From Pseudolabrys sp. (GTDB lineage: Bacteria; Pseudomonadota; Alphaproteobacteria; Rhizobiales; Xanthobacteraceae): a stretch of 64,000 nt of DNA. The notes under the pieces were generated by a model that did no database searches, was not told the origin of the DNA, and worked only from the letters and a program-made list of their open reading frames with translations. Shown here in pieces: positions 8,512 to 16,759 of the stretch. A program made the position numbers and the translations under genes. Where the stretch lies: positions 163,223 to 227,222 of the forward strand of contig JAHCKG010000004.1 of the NCBI GenBank assembly GCA_026125895.1, written 5' to 3'. The first letter of the stretch is position 1. Each line of letters begins with the position of its first letter.

Positions 8512-9753
8512 CTATCCGGCGGCCGCCTTCACGCCGCGCTGGGCGCGGCGCTCGTGCTTGCCCGGCGCCAGCGTCGTCTCGAGATTGAACAAGCGCTGCG
8601 CGTTGCCGCCGAGAATGTCGCGCTTGGCCTGCTCGTCGAGAAACGGCAGGTCGTAGATGGTGGACGGCAGGTCCATGTCCCAGTGCGGGTAATCCGACGA
8701 GTACAGCAACTGCGTCTTGGCGTTGATCATTTCGAAGGTCACTTCCAGTGCCTTCGGATTGTTGACCATCTCCATCGGCTGCGAGGTGTAGTACATCTCG
8801 CGCATGTAGTCGCTGGGGATGCGCTTGAGCAGCGGTGCGTCCGACGAGCGCATCATGAATTCGTTGTCGAGGCGCTGCATCAGGAACGGCACCCAGGCGA
8901 GGCCCGATTCGATCCAGACGACCTTGAGCTTGGGGAAGCGCTCCGGCATGCCGTTGACCAGCCAGTTGGTCATGTGGAGCATGTTGTGCCAGGTGAAGCC
9001 CAGCGCATGTACCGCCATGAAGCGGTTAGTCAGCGACAGCTGCTTGTCGCTCCAGGTATAGGCGGCGTGAAACGCCAGCGGCAGGTTGCGTTCCTGCAGC
9101 ATCGCATAGAGCTTCATATAAGCGTTGTCGTGGACGGATCGGTAATGCGTCGCCACCACCATGAAGCCGATGACGCCCTTGCGGCTGCCGAACTTCTCGA
9201 CGATGTCGATACAGGCCGCCGGGTCGTTGAACGGCAGATAGAGCATCGACTTGAGGCGGCCATTCTCGCTCTCGAGAATGTTGTCGCATAGCCAGCGGTT
9301 ATAGGCGCGCGCCAGCGCCACCTCGACCTCGATGCGCGGACAGGTGACGATGTTCAGCATCGGCGTCGGGAACATGCAGGCGACGTCGACGCGCAGCGCG
9401 TCCATCCAACGATACATCAGCGTGATGTCGCGGTGCGGCTGGGCCGGCACCTTCTCGCCGCGACGCTCCGGATAGCGCGTGATGCGCCCGGTCATTTCCT
9501 GATACGAGCCATCCATCGACGCGATGCCGCCGCGCGCCATGCCCTGGAACTTGGCTTCGCGGCGCAAGACGGGATCGTCGATGTAGTCGGCGATCTCGCT
9601 GAAGGCCTCGGTCTCGTAGTGGTGCGCATCGACATCGACGATCATGAAATCGTCGTAGTTGCGCGATTCACCCTGCGCCGCGGCGTTCTTGAGATGCACC
9701 GAGCTGTTAAAGCCCTCGTTCGCGACGTCACGGTTGCTGGTCACCTTCAACAT
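8512..9753 (-). CDS. Amidohydrolase family protein (ACMSD-like metal-dependent hydrolase/decarboxylase)
   Basis: This 413-residue protein fits the amidohydrolase-2 family, whose members include aminocarboxymuconate-semialdehyde decarboxylase and other aromatic-acid decarboxylases or ring hydrolases. The N-terminal metal motif is DVDAHHYE (near residue 40), further ligands are likely at AFHAAYTW and the conserved aspartate in YSSDYPHWD near residue 355. The first 35 residues are not conserved, so a later start is possible, but the ATG shares one base with the stop of the upstream small gene, which supports it. It is probably cytoplasmic and acts on a ring-fission product or an aromatic acid. 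Its steady companions here are a Rieske ferredoxin and a small unknown protein. Confidence 0.85.
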   Translation of the reverse strand: MLKVTSNRDVANEGFNSSVHLKNAAAQGESRNYDDFMIVDVDAHHYETEAFSEIADYIDDPVLRREAKFQGMARGGIASMDGSYQEMTGRITRYPERRGEKVPAQPHRDITLMYRWMDALRVDVACMFPTPMLNIVTCPRIEVEVALARAYNRWLCDNILESENGRLKSMLYLPFNDPAACIDIVEKFGSRKGVIGFMVVATHYRSVHDNAYMKLYAMLQERNLPLAFHAAYTWSDKQLSLTNRFMAVHALGFTWHNMLHMTNWLVNGMPERFPKLKVVWIESGLAWVPFLMQRLDNEFMMRSSDAPLLKRIPSDYMREMYYTSQPMEMVNNPKALEVTFEMINAKTQLLYSSDYPHWDMDLPSTIYDLPFLDEQAKRDILGGNAQRLFNLETTLAPGKHERRAQRGVKAAAG

Positions 9754-10094
9754 CAGAAGCGCTCCGTCGCGGACTCGTCATACTTGATACGGCCGACGCT
9801 CGACATGTTCTGCCAGGCGCCGAGTTCGAAAAGAGCAAGGTTGACCGCCTCCAGCATCGCGGTGCAGCCGATCGCGACATCGGTCGCGGTCACGCCGCTG
9901 TTGCGGCCGAAGGGCAGCACACTCTCGCCGGCCTGCGCCTTGGCGGCGTAAACCTGCAGGACCGATGCGAAAGCCTGGCCCAGCGCATCGGCCGGAATGT
10001 CCTCAAGGCGGTTCTGCTCGATGGCCTCGAGGCAGCGCGCGGACAGATCGCTCGCCAGATCCGAGAAATCGCGCGCGGCGTCAGATCGCGACAT
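9753..10094 (-). CDS. Small protein of unknown function in Rieske/amidohydrolase operon
   Basis: I do not recognise a named family for this 113-residue protein. It is acidic, mostly helical in appearance, has no signal peptide or membrane span, and no metal-binding cysteines. The N-terminal half (DFSDLASDLSARCLEAIEQN) looks amphipathic. It overlaps the Rieske ferredoxin gene upstream by 14 bases and shares one base with the amidohydrolase start, so all three are probably made in fixed ratio. A structural or accessory subunit of a Rieske- or amidohydrolase-containing complex is a reasonable guess, but it is only a guess from position. Confidence 0.7.
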   Translation of the reverse strand: MSRSDAARDFSDLASDLSARCLEAIEQNRLEDIPADALGQAFASVLQVYAAKAQAGESVLPFGRNSGVTATDVAIGCTAMLEAVNLALFELGAWQNMSSVGRIKYDESATERF

Positions 10095-10449
10095 AGATTT
10101 GCCCTTCCCTCTCGACCACGTCGTACTTCTTCAGCTTCACCTTCGGGTCGATGACGTGCTCGCCGGATTCGATATGGAATTCGTAGCCGTGCCACGGGCA
10201 GACGATATGCACATCGTCTTCATTGAATTTCTGGCAGACGAAGAGACCGTTCTCGTCGATCACGTCCTCGACTTGCGGCATGCGCACACCCTCGCAGACC
10301 GGCCCGCCCTGATGCGGGCAGACATTCTTGTAGGCGTGGCACCCGCCATTATGGCGAAAGATGCCGACCTCGACGTCGCCGATGGTGCACACCCGGACGG
10401 CGCCTTCCTTGAGCTCGTCGCTCCGGCACACCAGGACCTGCTCGCTCAT
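10081..10449 (-). CDS. Rieske [2Fe-2S] ferredoxin
   Basis: This 122-residue protein carries both halves of a Rieske cluster site: CPHQGG near residue 44 and CPWHGYEF near residue 83. It has no signal peptide, so it is a soluble electron carrier of the kind that feeds ring-hydroxylating oxygenases or demethylases. The ATG at 10449 (MSEQVLV) is chosen over an ATG 24 bases upstream because AAGGAG lies ten bases before it. It is the first gene of the minus-strand operon. No oxygenase alpha subunit is next to it, so its partner is unknown; the molybdenum hydroxylase or an enzyme outside the window are candidates. Confidence 0.9.
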   Translation of the reverse strand: MSEQVLVCRSDELKEGAVRVCTIGDVEVGIFRHNGGCHAYKNVCPHQGGPVCEGVRMPQVEDVIDENGLFVCQKFNEDDVHIVCPWHGYEFHIESGEHVIDPKVKLKKYDVVEREGQIYVAI

Positions 10450-10568
10450 TTGCCTCGTACTCCTTGCGCGCACCGAAGGGTCATTGCTAAGGTACCTATT
10501 GGTAAGATACCTTACGATTAATATAAGTCAACTCAGTTTTCTGTATCAATTGTCTGCCGGAGATTTCC
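10450..10568. promoter_or_regulatory. Divergent promoter region with MarR-type inverted repeat
   Basis: This is the AT-rich gap between the Rieske operon and the divergent marR-1 gene. Positions 10488-10514 form an inverted repeat with perfect 7-base arms (TAAGGTA / TACCTTA) around a 13-base spacer; the halves also read as near direct repeats, TAAGGTACC and TAAGATACC. MarR proteins usually bind such palindromes between themselves and their target operon, so autoregulation plus repression of the Rieske operon is the likely reading. The sequence is seen directly; binding is inference. Confidence 0.6.
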
Positions 10569-11117
10569 TTGCCCGACACGCCGCGCCACCTCGCCGAAGC
10601 CCCTGTTCAACCGCCGCCCGTCGGCATCGGCAAACTGCTGCGGCGCTCACATCTGGCCTTCAGCAAATTGTTGCGTGACCGGCTCAAGGATCACGGCGTC
10701 AGCTTCAGCGAATTCGTCCATCTCGAGAGGTTGTGGTATGATGACGGCCTCAATCAGACCGAGTTGTCGCGCCGCGTCGGCATCGAAACCGCGTCGTCGA
10801 CAACCGTGCTCGATGCCCTGGAAAAGCGCGGCTATATCCGCCGCGAGCGCGATGCGCGCGACCGCCGCAATGTGCGCGTCTTTCTCGAGCCCGCCGGCGC
10901 CGAGATCGAGGCCAAGCTCCTGGAATGCGCGGCCGGCATCAACGCCATCGCTCGCGAGGGCCTGAGCAAAGCTGATATCGCCGAGTTCTTCCGCATCGGA
11001 GCGATTATCGCCGGCAATCTCGAGACAAAAAGCCGCGGCGCCTCGCGCAAGGCCGGCAACCCGCCGGCCACAGCAGCCAAATCGCAACGCGCTCGTCGCA
11101 AGCGCGCCGCGACCTGA
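10569..11117 (+). CDS. MarR family transcriptional regulator (MarR-1)
   Basis: This 182-residue winged-helix protein starts at TTG, supported by GGAG six bases upstream. The helix-turn-helix is LNQTELSRRVGIETASSTTVLDALEKRGYI (middle of the protein, residues ~58-87), followed by the wing DARDRRNVRVFLEPAG. The last 30 residues are a basic low-complexity tail rich in Ala, Arg and Lys (KSQRARRKRAAT), which may add non-specific DNA affinity. It is divergent from the Rieske operon across a clear inverted repeat and converges directly on the ABC ATPase gene, whose stop codon abuts its own. It probably senses an aromatic or carboxylate ligand and controls operon A. Confidence 0.9.
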   Translation: MPDTPRHLAEAPVQPPPVGIGKLLRRSHLAFSKLLRDRLKDHGVSFSEFVHLERLWYDDGLNQTELSRRVGIETASSTTVLDALEKRGYIRRERDARDRRNVRVFLEPAGAEIEAKLLECAAGINAIAREGLSKADIAEFFRIGAIIAGNLETKSRGASRKAGNPPATAAKSQRARRKRAAT

Positions 11118-11918
11118 TCAGGACGCGCGCTTGCGTTCGGCTTCCTGCATGCCGCGCGAGGCTTCTTCGCGCAGGTCGGCCCAGATCATGCCGACAAGCT
11201 GGCCGAAGCGCTCGCTGCTCATGATCTCAGAGGAGCGCGGCCGCGGCAGATCGATCGGCACGATGCGTTTGACCGTGCCCGGCCGGTAGCTCATCACCAC
11301 GACACGATCGGAAAGCTGCACCGCTTCCGTGATGTTGTGGGTGATCAGCATCGTCGTCTGTTCGAGCTCCTGCTGAATCTGCAGCACCTTGTCGCCGAGC
11401 AACAACCGGGTCTGTTCGTCGAGCGCGGCGAAGGGCTCGTCCATCAGCAGGATCTTCGGATCGAAAGCCAGCGTCCGCGCGATCGCCGTGCGCTGGCGCA
11501 TGCCGCCCGAGAGTTCGCTCGGATAATTGTTCTCGAAGCCTTCGAGACCGACCAACTGGATGAAATGCCTGGCCCGCTCGATGCGCTCGTTCTTCGGCAT
11601 GCCGGCCGCTTCCAGCGGAAACATGACGTTCTGCAAGGTCGTGCGCCAGGGGAACGTCGATTCTTCCTGGAATACGGTGCCGATAGTGCGATCGCCGGGC
11701 TTGCCCTGGCCGTCTAGCACCACCTCGCCCTCGTAATCCTTGAGGAAGCCGCCGATGATATTGAACAGTGTCGACTTGCCGCAGCCGCTCGGCCCGATGA
11801 TGGAAATGAACTCACCGGGCTTCACGTCGAACGACATGTCGCGGACGGCGACGATGCCGGCGTGTCCGCCGAATCTCTTGGTGACATTCTTGATTTGAAG
11901 TCCGTGACCGTGCGACAT
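11118..11918 (-). CDS. ABC transporter ATP-binding protein (TauB/SsuB type)
   Basis: This 266-residue ATPase has Walker A GPSGCGKST, Q-loop FQEESTFPW, signature LSGGMRQRT, Walker B ILLMDEPFAALD and switch LITHNITEA. It belongs to the nitrate/sulfonate/taurine importer family. The ATG at 11918 is preferred to one at 11927, since GAGGG lies 9 bases upstream of the former but touches the latter. No permease is next to it. The receptor-less permease pair at 1132-2759 is of the same family and probably its partner, although it is encoded 8 kb away in another operon. It is the last gene after the aldehyde dehydrogenase. Confidence 0.92.
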   Translation of the reverse strand: MSHGHGLQIKNVTKRFGGHAGIVAVRDMSFDVKPGEFISIIGPSGCGKSTLFNIIGGFLKDYEGEVVLDGQGKPGDRTIGTVFQEESTFPWRTTLQNVMFPLEAAGMPKNERIERARHFIQLVGLEGFENNYPSELSGGMRQRTAIARTLAFDPKILLMDEPFAALDEQTRLLLGDKVLQIQQELEQTTMLITHNITEAVQLSDRVVVMSYRPGTVKRIVPIDLPRPRSSEIMSSERFGQLVGMIWADLREEASRGMQEAERKRAS

Positions 11919-11945
11919 GGTGTTCATCCCTCGACTGGGTCTGGC

Positions 11946-13436
11946 TCAGGCCCCGGCAGCGTCCAGCACGACATTGATGCTCTTGAGCTGCGTATTGTCC
12001 AGCAGCTCTTCGATTGATTCTTCGCGTCCAAGCCCGGATTGCTTATAGCCGCCGAACGGCACGCCGTAATAATGCGTGCTGGCGCCGTTCACCCAAACAT
12101 AACCGGCTTCGACGCGCGCCGCAGCGCGATGCGCGACCGACAGGTTCTTCGTCCAGATCGAAGCCGTGAGACCGTAGCTCAGTTCGTTGACCGCCTGGAA
12201 CATCGCCTCCTCGTCGCGCCATTTGAAGACGCTGAGCACCGGCCCGAAGATTTCCTCGCGGGCAATCCGCATGTTCGATGTAACGTCGGCGAAGATTGTC
12301 GGCTCGTAGTAGAAGCCCTTGGCGAAGGCCGGATCGTCGGGGCGCCGGCCGCCGGTCACGAGTCGTGCGCCATCCTGCTTGCCGGCTTCGACGTAGTGGA
12401 TGACCTTGTCGAGTTGCGCCTGGCTGACGAGACAGCCCATTTCGGTGTCCGGATCCGTCGGGATGCCGAAGCGCAGCGCCTTGAGTTTTTCCACGACGCG
12501 ATCGAGCACCTGGTCGTGAATGCTCTCGTGCAGGAAGGCCCGCGACGTCGAGCCGCAGGACTGCCCCAGCCAGACGAAGTTCATGCCCTGGATCACGCCG
12601 GCGGCGAGCTTGTCCGGATCGGCGTCGGCATAACCGATCAGCGCATTCTTGCCGCCCAGTTCCAGCGACACCTTCTTCATGGAATCCGCGGCGCCCTTGA
12701 GGATCGCCTTGCCGGTCGGGATGGCGCCGATGAGGCCAACCTTGGCGACCAGCGGATGCGCGACCATGGCTTCGCCGCAGGCGCGGCCGCCGGCCAATAC
12801 GCTGACGACACCTTTCGGAAACAATGGGCCGATCAGTTCGGCGAGGCGCAAGGTCGACAGCGGCGCCTGCTCCGGCGGCTTCATGATCACTGCGTTGCCG
12901 GCGGCGAGCGCCGGCGCGGCATGGGTCGCGGCAAACAGCATCGGGTGGTTATAGGCGTTGATGCGCACGACGACGCCGAGCGGCTCACGCACCGTGAAGC
13001 TCAGCACGTCGTCGCCGCCGGGAATCGTGTCGCCCTTGATCTCGGTGATCAGGCCGGCGAACTGCTCGAAGGCCAGCGCGCCGCCCTCGCTGTCCTTGAT
13101 CATTCGTTTGAACGGGCCGCCGCAATCGGCGGCGTCGAGCATCGCCAGTTCCTCGGCGTGCTGCCGGATGACCTCGGCCGCCTTGCGCAGCACGGTGGCG
13201 CGCTCGAGAGGCTTCATGCGCCGCCACACCTTGAAGCCTTCGTAAGCGGCCTTCACGGCGGCATCGACGTCTTCGGCGCCGGCCATAGCGACGGCGCCGA
13301 GGCTTTCGCCGGTCGCCGGGTTGAACGTCTCCTGCGTCGCGCCCGAACGGGCCTTGTGCCAGGCGCCGGCGTAATAGAGATCGCGCTTCACCGTGGGCAG
13401 AACGAACGCGGCAGGCTTCTTCAACGCAGTCGCCAT
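11946..13436 (-). CDS. Aldehyde dehydrogenase
   Basis: This 496-residue NAD(P)-dependent aldehyde dehydrogenase has the catalytic cysteine in LGQSCGSTSRAF, the base glutamate in SLELGGKN, and the C-terminal PFGGYKQSGLGREES. The start at the ATG of MATALKK is preferred because GAGG precedes it by seven bases; an upstream TTG in the same frame has no such site. It resembles betaine-aldehyde and hydroxybenzaldehyde-type dehydrogenases more than the GabD-like paralogue at 4501-5934. It follows ThDP-2 by 83 bases in the same orientation, so oxidation of the aldehyde produced by ThDP-2 is the obvious proposal. The actual aldehyde is unknown. Confidence 0.9.
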   Translation of the reverse strand: MATALKKPAAFVLPTVKRDLYYAGAWHKARSGATQETFNPATGESLGAVAMAGAEDVDAAVKAAYEGFKVWRRMKPLERATVLRKAAEVIRQHAEELAMLDAADCGGPFKRMIKDSEGGALAFEQFAGLITEIKGDTIPGGDDVLSFTVREPLGVVVRINAYNHPMLFAATHAAPALAAGNAVIMKPPEQAPLSTLRLAELIGPLFPKGVVSVLAGGRACGEAMVAHPLVAKVGLIGAIPTGKAILKGAADSMKKVSLELGGKNALIGYADADPDKLAAGVIQGMNFVWLGQSCGSTSRAFLHESIHDQVLDRVVEKLKALRFGIPTDPDTEMGCLVSQAQLDKVIHYVEAGKQDGARLVTGGRRPDDPAFAKGFYYEPTIFADVTSNMRIAREEIFGPVLSVFKWRDEEAMFQAVNELSYGLTASIWTKNLSVAHRAAARVEAGYVWVNGASTHYYGVPFGGYKQSGLGREESIEELLDNTQLKSINVVLDAAGA

Positions 13437-13519
13437 GACAAACCTCAGATGATGAATCTCAGATGGCAAATCTCGGACTGACAGACCTCGGGCCGTAACG
13501 TCGCAACTGAGCCCGCCGC

Positions 13520-15322
13520 TTAAGGCGAGCCGACTTCCTTGGTCTCGGTGAGCGCGGCCACGGTGCTGGGCGCGTAACCGGGCGCCACATGGACATCGAC
13601 GACCACCGTCTCACCGGCCTTCACCGCGGCGACGGCTTCCGCCAAGGTCTTGGCCAAATCGGCGTGGCTCTTGACCGGGCCGAAGGCAGTCGCGCCCTGG
13701 GCGCGCGCGAACATGACGATGTCGGGCTCTGGATCGGCGATGCGCTGGCCGATCCAGCGGTTTTCGACCGGACGGCCGCGCATCACGGCGACGCGCTCCT
13801 GATGCACCTCGTCGTTGAAGTACGAGTGGTTGTTGGCGACGACCGTGAGCATCGGCACCTTGTAGTGCACGGCGCTCCACAGCGCGGTGACGCCCATCAG
13901 GTAATCGCCGTCACCGAGGATGGCGACCGGCAGACGGCCGGTGCCCTTGAGCGCCAGCGCGGCGCCGACGGCCATGCCGGGACCGGAGCCGACACCGCCG
14001 CCGCCGGAGTGACCGATCTGATCGAGCGGATGCTCGAAGGGCCAGTACGAGCCGTCCCAGCCGAGCGGCAGGCGCGACAGGCATACCGCTTCGTTCTTCA
14101 CGGCGTCGCGCAAGGTCATCGCAATGTCCTTGAGCGTGATCGGGCCCTCGCCCGTTCCCTTCGCCACCTTGGCCGGCGTCTTGCTGTATGCGCGCTTCGG
14201 CGCCGGCAGCGCCTTGACCAGCGCCGGCACCGCCGCATCCGGCGTCACGGCGAGCCGCACGTCGACCGGCGGCAGCGCCATGTAGCCCATGTCCCATCCG
14301 TTATGGACATGGTGATCGACCGAGATGTGAATGATCTTCGCGGGGCAGCCTTCCGGCCAGGCCTGCTTCATCGTGCCGGCGAGATCGACCCAATCGAGGC
14401 TGAGCACCACGTCGCTGCTCTGCAGCTTGCCGAGCGATTCCTTGCTGATGAACATGCCCCGCGGCATGGCGTGCAGTTCGTGCTCGCTGGGGAAGCTGGC
14501 GCCAACCTTGAGGTCGGTGAACACCGTGGCGCCGAGTTGCTCGGCAAGCCGCACGCGGTCGGCCCAGGCCTTTGGATCGCGCGACACGCGGCCTGACAGG
14601 ATCACCGGCGACTTGGCGTTCGTCAGCAGACGGACGGCCGCATCGAGGCTGACCGGATCGGGAGCCGGCGACGGGATCGCCTTGTAGCGCTGCATATCCG
14701 GCATCGGCGCGCCGCCGGCGTGCCTGGCCTCCTGCACCGCGGAGTCGAGCACGATGTAGACGGGCCCGCACGGCGCCGTGGTCGAGATCTGCATGCCGCG
14801 CAGCAGCGACTCTTCCGTCGCTTCGACTGAAGCCGGCTGGTCGTCCCACTTGGTGTAATGCCGCGTCATTGACGCCTGGTCGCGAGACGTGTGGATCCAG
14901 TCGATGAACGGCCGGCGCTTGTTGGCATCGACCGGGCCGGTGGCGCCGAGAATCATCATCGGCACGCGGTCGCACCAGGCGTTGAAGATCGCCATGGTGC
15001 CGTGCATGAGGCCTACATTGCTGTGCAGCACCACCGCCAGCGGCTTGCCGGCCACCTTGGCATAGCCATGCGCGATGGCGACCGCGGCCTCTTCGTGCAG
15101 ACACAGCAGCATCTGGGGCCGCTCGTTGCCGAGCAGATTGACGAGACTGTCATGCAGGCCGCGGAAGCTGGCGCCAGGGTTCAGGCAGATGAACGGCAGG
15201 TCAAGTTCCCGGATGATCCGGGCAATACGATCGCTGCCCCACCCGTCTTCAACCGAATTCGGTAGCGTCGGCACCTCGGGAATGCCGGAATTGCTTCGCG
15301 ACTCGCCTGCCTTGTTACGCAC
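13520..15322 (-). CDS. ThDP-dependent enzyme, benzoylformate decarboxylase-like (ThDP-2)
   Basis: This 600-residue protein is the second of four ThDP paralogues and is closest to ThDP-1: both share a central domain of the form VxTDLxxGASFPxEH and LDWxDLA. The ThDP glutamate is E77 (CLHEEA), the histidine equivalent to benzoylformate decarboxylase H70 is H100, and the Mg-ThDP motif runs from GDG at 470 to NN at 498. Unlike ThDP-1, the substrate loop reads NPGA (A51) instead of NPGS. The N-terminal ~25 residues are an extra unconserved tail. It lies between MarR-2 and an aldehyde dehydrogenase. Decarboxylation of a 2-oxo acid is the likely reaction. Confidence 0.85.
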   Translation of the reverse strand: MRNKAGESRSNSGIPEVPTLPNSVEDGWGSDRIARIIRELDLPFICLNPGASFRGLHDSLVNLLGNERPQMLLCLHEEAAVAIAHGYAKVAGKPLAVVLHSNVGLMHGTMAIFNAWCDRVPMMILGATGPVDANKRRPFIDWIHTSRDQASMTRHYTKWDDQPASVEATEESLLRGMQISTTAPCGPVYIVLDSAVQEARHAGGAPMPDMQRYKAIPSPAPDPVSLDAAVRLLTNAKSPVILSGRVSRDPKAWADRVRLAEQLGATVFTDLKVGASFPSEHELHAMPRGMFISKESLGKLQSSDVVLSLDWVDLAGTMKQAWPEGCPAKIIHISVDHHVHNGWDMGYMALPPVDVRLAVTPDAAVPALVKALPAPKRAYSKTPAKVAKGTGEGPITLKDIAMTLRDAVKNEAVCLSRLPLGWDGSYWPFEHPLDQIGHSGGGGVGSGPGMAVGAALALKGTGRLPVAILGDGDYLMGVTALWSAVHYKVPMLTVVANNHSYFNDEVHQERVAVMRGRPVENRWIGQRIADPEPDIVMFARAQGATAFGPVKSHADLAKTLAEAVAAVKAGETVVVDVHVAPGYAPSTVAALTETKEVGSP

Positions 15323-15357
15323 GCCTGAACTTCCCCTTGCCGCTTGCGGTGGTTTGT

Positions 15358-15876
15358 TTACTTCGCCGGGCCGGCGCCCGGACCGACGTAGAACATCAGC
15401 GTCGACAGTGCCGTCTCACGCTCGTCATTCGTCAGCTGGCTGGTGAAGTAATCGACATGCGGCTTCACCTCATTGTCGATGCGATCGCAGACCGCCTTGC
15501 CCGCCGGCGTGATCTTGAGGATCGTCACGCGGCCGTCCGTGACATCGGAATCGCGCTTGAGATACTTCGACTTGACCAGGCCTTTGATCAGGTTGGAGGC
15601 GAAAGCCGGCGCGATATCGAGCCGCTCGGCGAGTTCGCTCACGCGCAATTCCTGATTCGGACTGCCGTAAACCTGGAGCAGCGCCTGATGCGCCAGCGAT
15701 TCCAGGCCGACTTCCTTGGCCTTCTCCTCGATGATGCGGAAGACCTTGCGCAGGATGTAGCGCACATGGGCTACGGCTGCGAAATACTCATGCTTGTCGG
15801 CACCATTGCGCGAGCGCGCGGCGGCGGCCGAGCGCTTTTCAATCTTCGCAAAGTTGAGGACCACGTTCATCTTCAT
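15358..15876 (-). CDS. MarR family transcriptional regulator (MarR-2)
   Basis: This 172-residue winged-helix regulator has its recognition region at LRVSELAERLDIAPAFASNLIKGLV (residues ~80-104) and a wing at DSDVTDGRVTILKITPAG. A second ATG six bases downstream (15870) has better spacing to GGGAA and may be the real start. It is the first gene of a minus-strand operon with ThDP-2, aldehyde dehydrogenase and an ABC ATPase, and it is divergent from ubiX-ubiD. It probably represses both sides from the AT-rich gap between them and is relieved by an aromatic ligand; this is inferred from family and position. Confidence 0.88.
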   Translation of the reverse strand: MKMNVVLNFAKIEKRSAAAARSRNGADKHEYFAAVAHVRYILRKVFRIIEEKAKEVGLESLAHQALLQVYGSPNQELRVSELAERLDIAPAFASNLIKGLVKSKYLKRDSDVTDGRVTILKITPAGKAVCDRIDNEVKPHVDYFTSQLTNDERETALSTLMFYVGPGAGPAK

Positions 15877-16154
15877 TTCCCGGCATTTGCAGCGCCGCCC
15901 TGTCGCGCCGTGATGGGCGATAACCGCGGCGTTGTTGATTCGAATTAGTTAGTTAACATATCTTTCTGCAAATGCCAGCCTTATTTCCGGGCGGGTTGCA
16001 TCGTCTGAACGGCAGGCGGTATCCGATGGCGCGCGGCCCGGCGCATGGCCGGTCTGCCGCGATTTATGTATGTTTACAACCTTAGTTCTATAATATATGC
16101 CAGAGACCTTACCGCCGCCGGACCGCGGGTCGCGGCGGCGAACAGGATTTGCAC
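15877..16154. promoter_or_regulatory. Divergent promoter region between marR-2 and ubiX
   Basis: Two AT-rich blocks stand out in an otherwise GC-rich gap. The one near marR-2 (15943-15966) contains the heptamer TAACATA at 15954-15960, next to GTTAAC. The one near ubiX (16062-16100) contains TATAAT at 16089-16094. The ubiX leader then holds a 7-base-pair hairpin (16112-16118 with 16132-16138) shortly before the AGGA ribosome site at 16144. The TAACATA heptamer recurs inverted at two other catabolic promoters in this window, suggesting a shared operator. Confidence 0.5.
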
Positions 16155-16739
16155 GTGACCCAGCGTATCATCGTCGGTATCAGCGGCGCCTCCGGAGCGA
16201 TCCTCGGTATCCGCACCCTCGAGGCCCTGCGCGCGGCCGGCGTCGAGACGCACCTCGTGCTGAGCAAGTCGGCGGCCCTGACGATCTCTAGCGAAACCGA
16301 TCACACGCCCGCGCAGGTGCGCGATCTCGCCGACGTCACCTACAAGGCCGAGAATGTCGGCGCCGCCATCGCCAGCGGCTCGTTTCGCACCATGGGGATG
16401 ATCGTCATCCCCTGCTCCATCCGCTCGCTGTCGGAGATTGCCTACGGCAATACGACGACGCTGCTGACGCGCGCCGCCGATGTCGTGCTCAAGGAGCGCC
16501 GCAAGCTCGTACTCGTGGTGCGCGAGACACCGCTGCATCTCGGCCATCTCAAGACCATGACGCGGGCCGCCGAGATCGGCGCGCTCATCGCACCGTTTAT
16601 GCCCGCGCTTTACACCCGGCCGCAGACCATCGACGACATCGTCAATCACACGGTCGGCCGCGTGCTCGATCAGTTCGATATCGATACGGGAGCCGTCAAG
16701 CGGTGGGGCGAACAAGTCCCGGCCATTGGCGAAAACTAA
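16155..16739 (+). CDS. ubiX: UbiX family flavin prenyltransferase
   Basis: UbiX enzymes join dimethylallyl phosphate to FMN to make prenylated FMN, the cofactor of UbiD decarboxylases. This 194-residue protein has the N-terminal flavin loop GISGASGA, the SSET motif, CSIRSLSEIAYG with the conserved CS, and the C-terminal RETPLHLGHLKTM. It starts at GTG (MTQRIIVG), since AGGA ends seven bases upstream; an upstream TTG would touch that site. It lies 20 bases before a UbiD gene, so it most likely supplies cofactor for that catabolic decarboxylase rather than for ubiquinone synthesis. Confidence 0.95.
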   Translation: MTQRIIVGISGASGAILGIRTLEALRAAGVETHLVLSKSAALTISSETDHTPAQVRDLADVTYKAENVGAAIASGSFRTMGMIVIPCSIRSLSEIAYGNTTTLLTRAADVVLKERRKLVLVVRETPLHLGHLKTMTRAAEIGALIAPFMPALYTRPQTIDDIVNHTVGRVLDQFDIDTGAVKRWGEQVPAIGEN

Positions 16740-16759
16740 CGACTAAAGGAATGCCGGAA

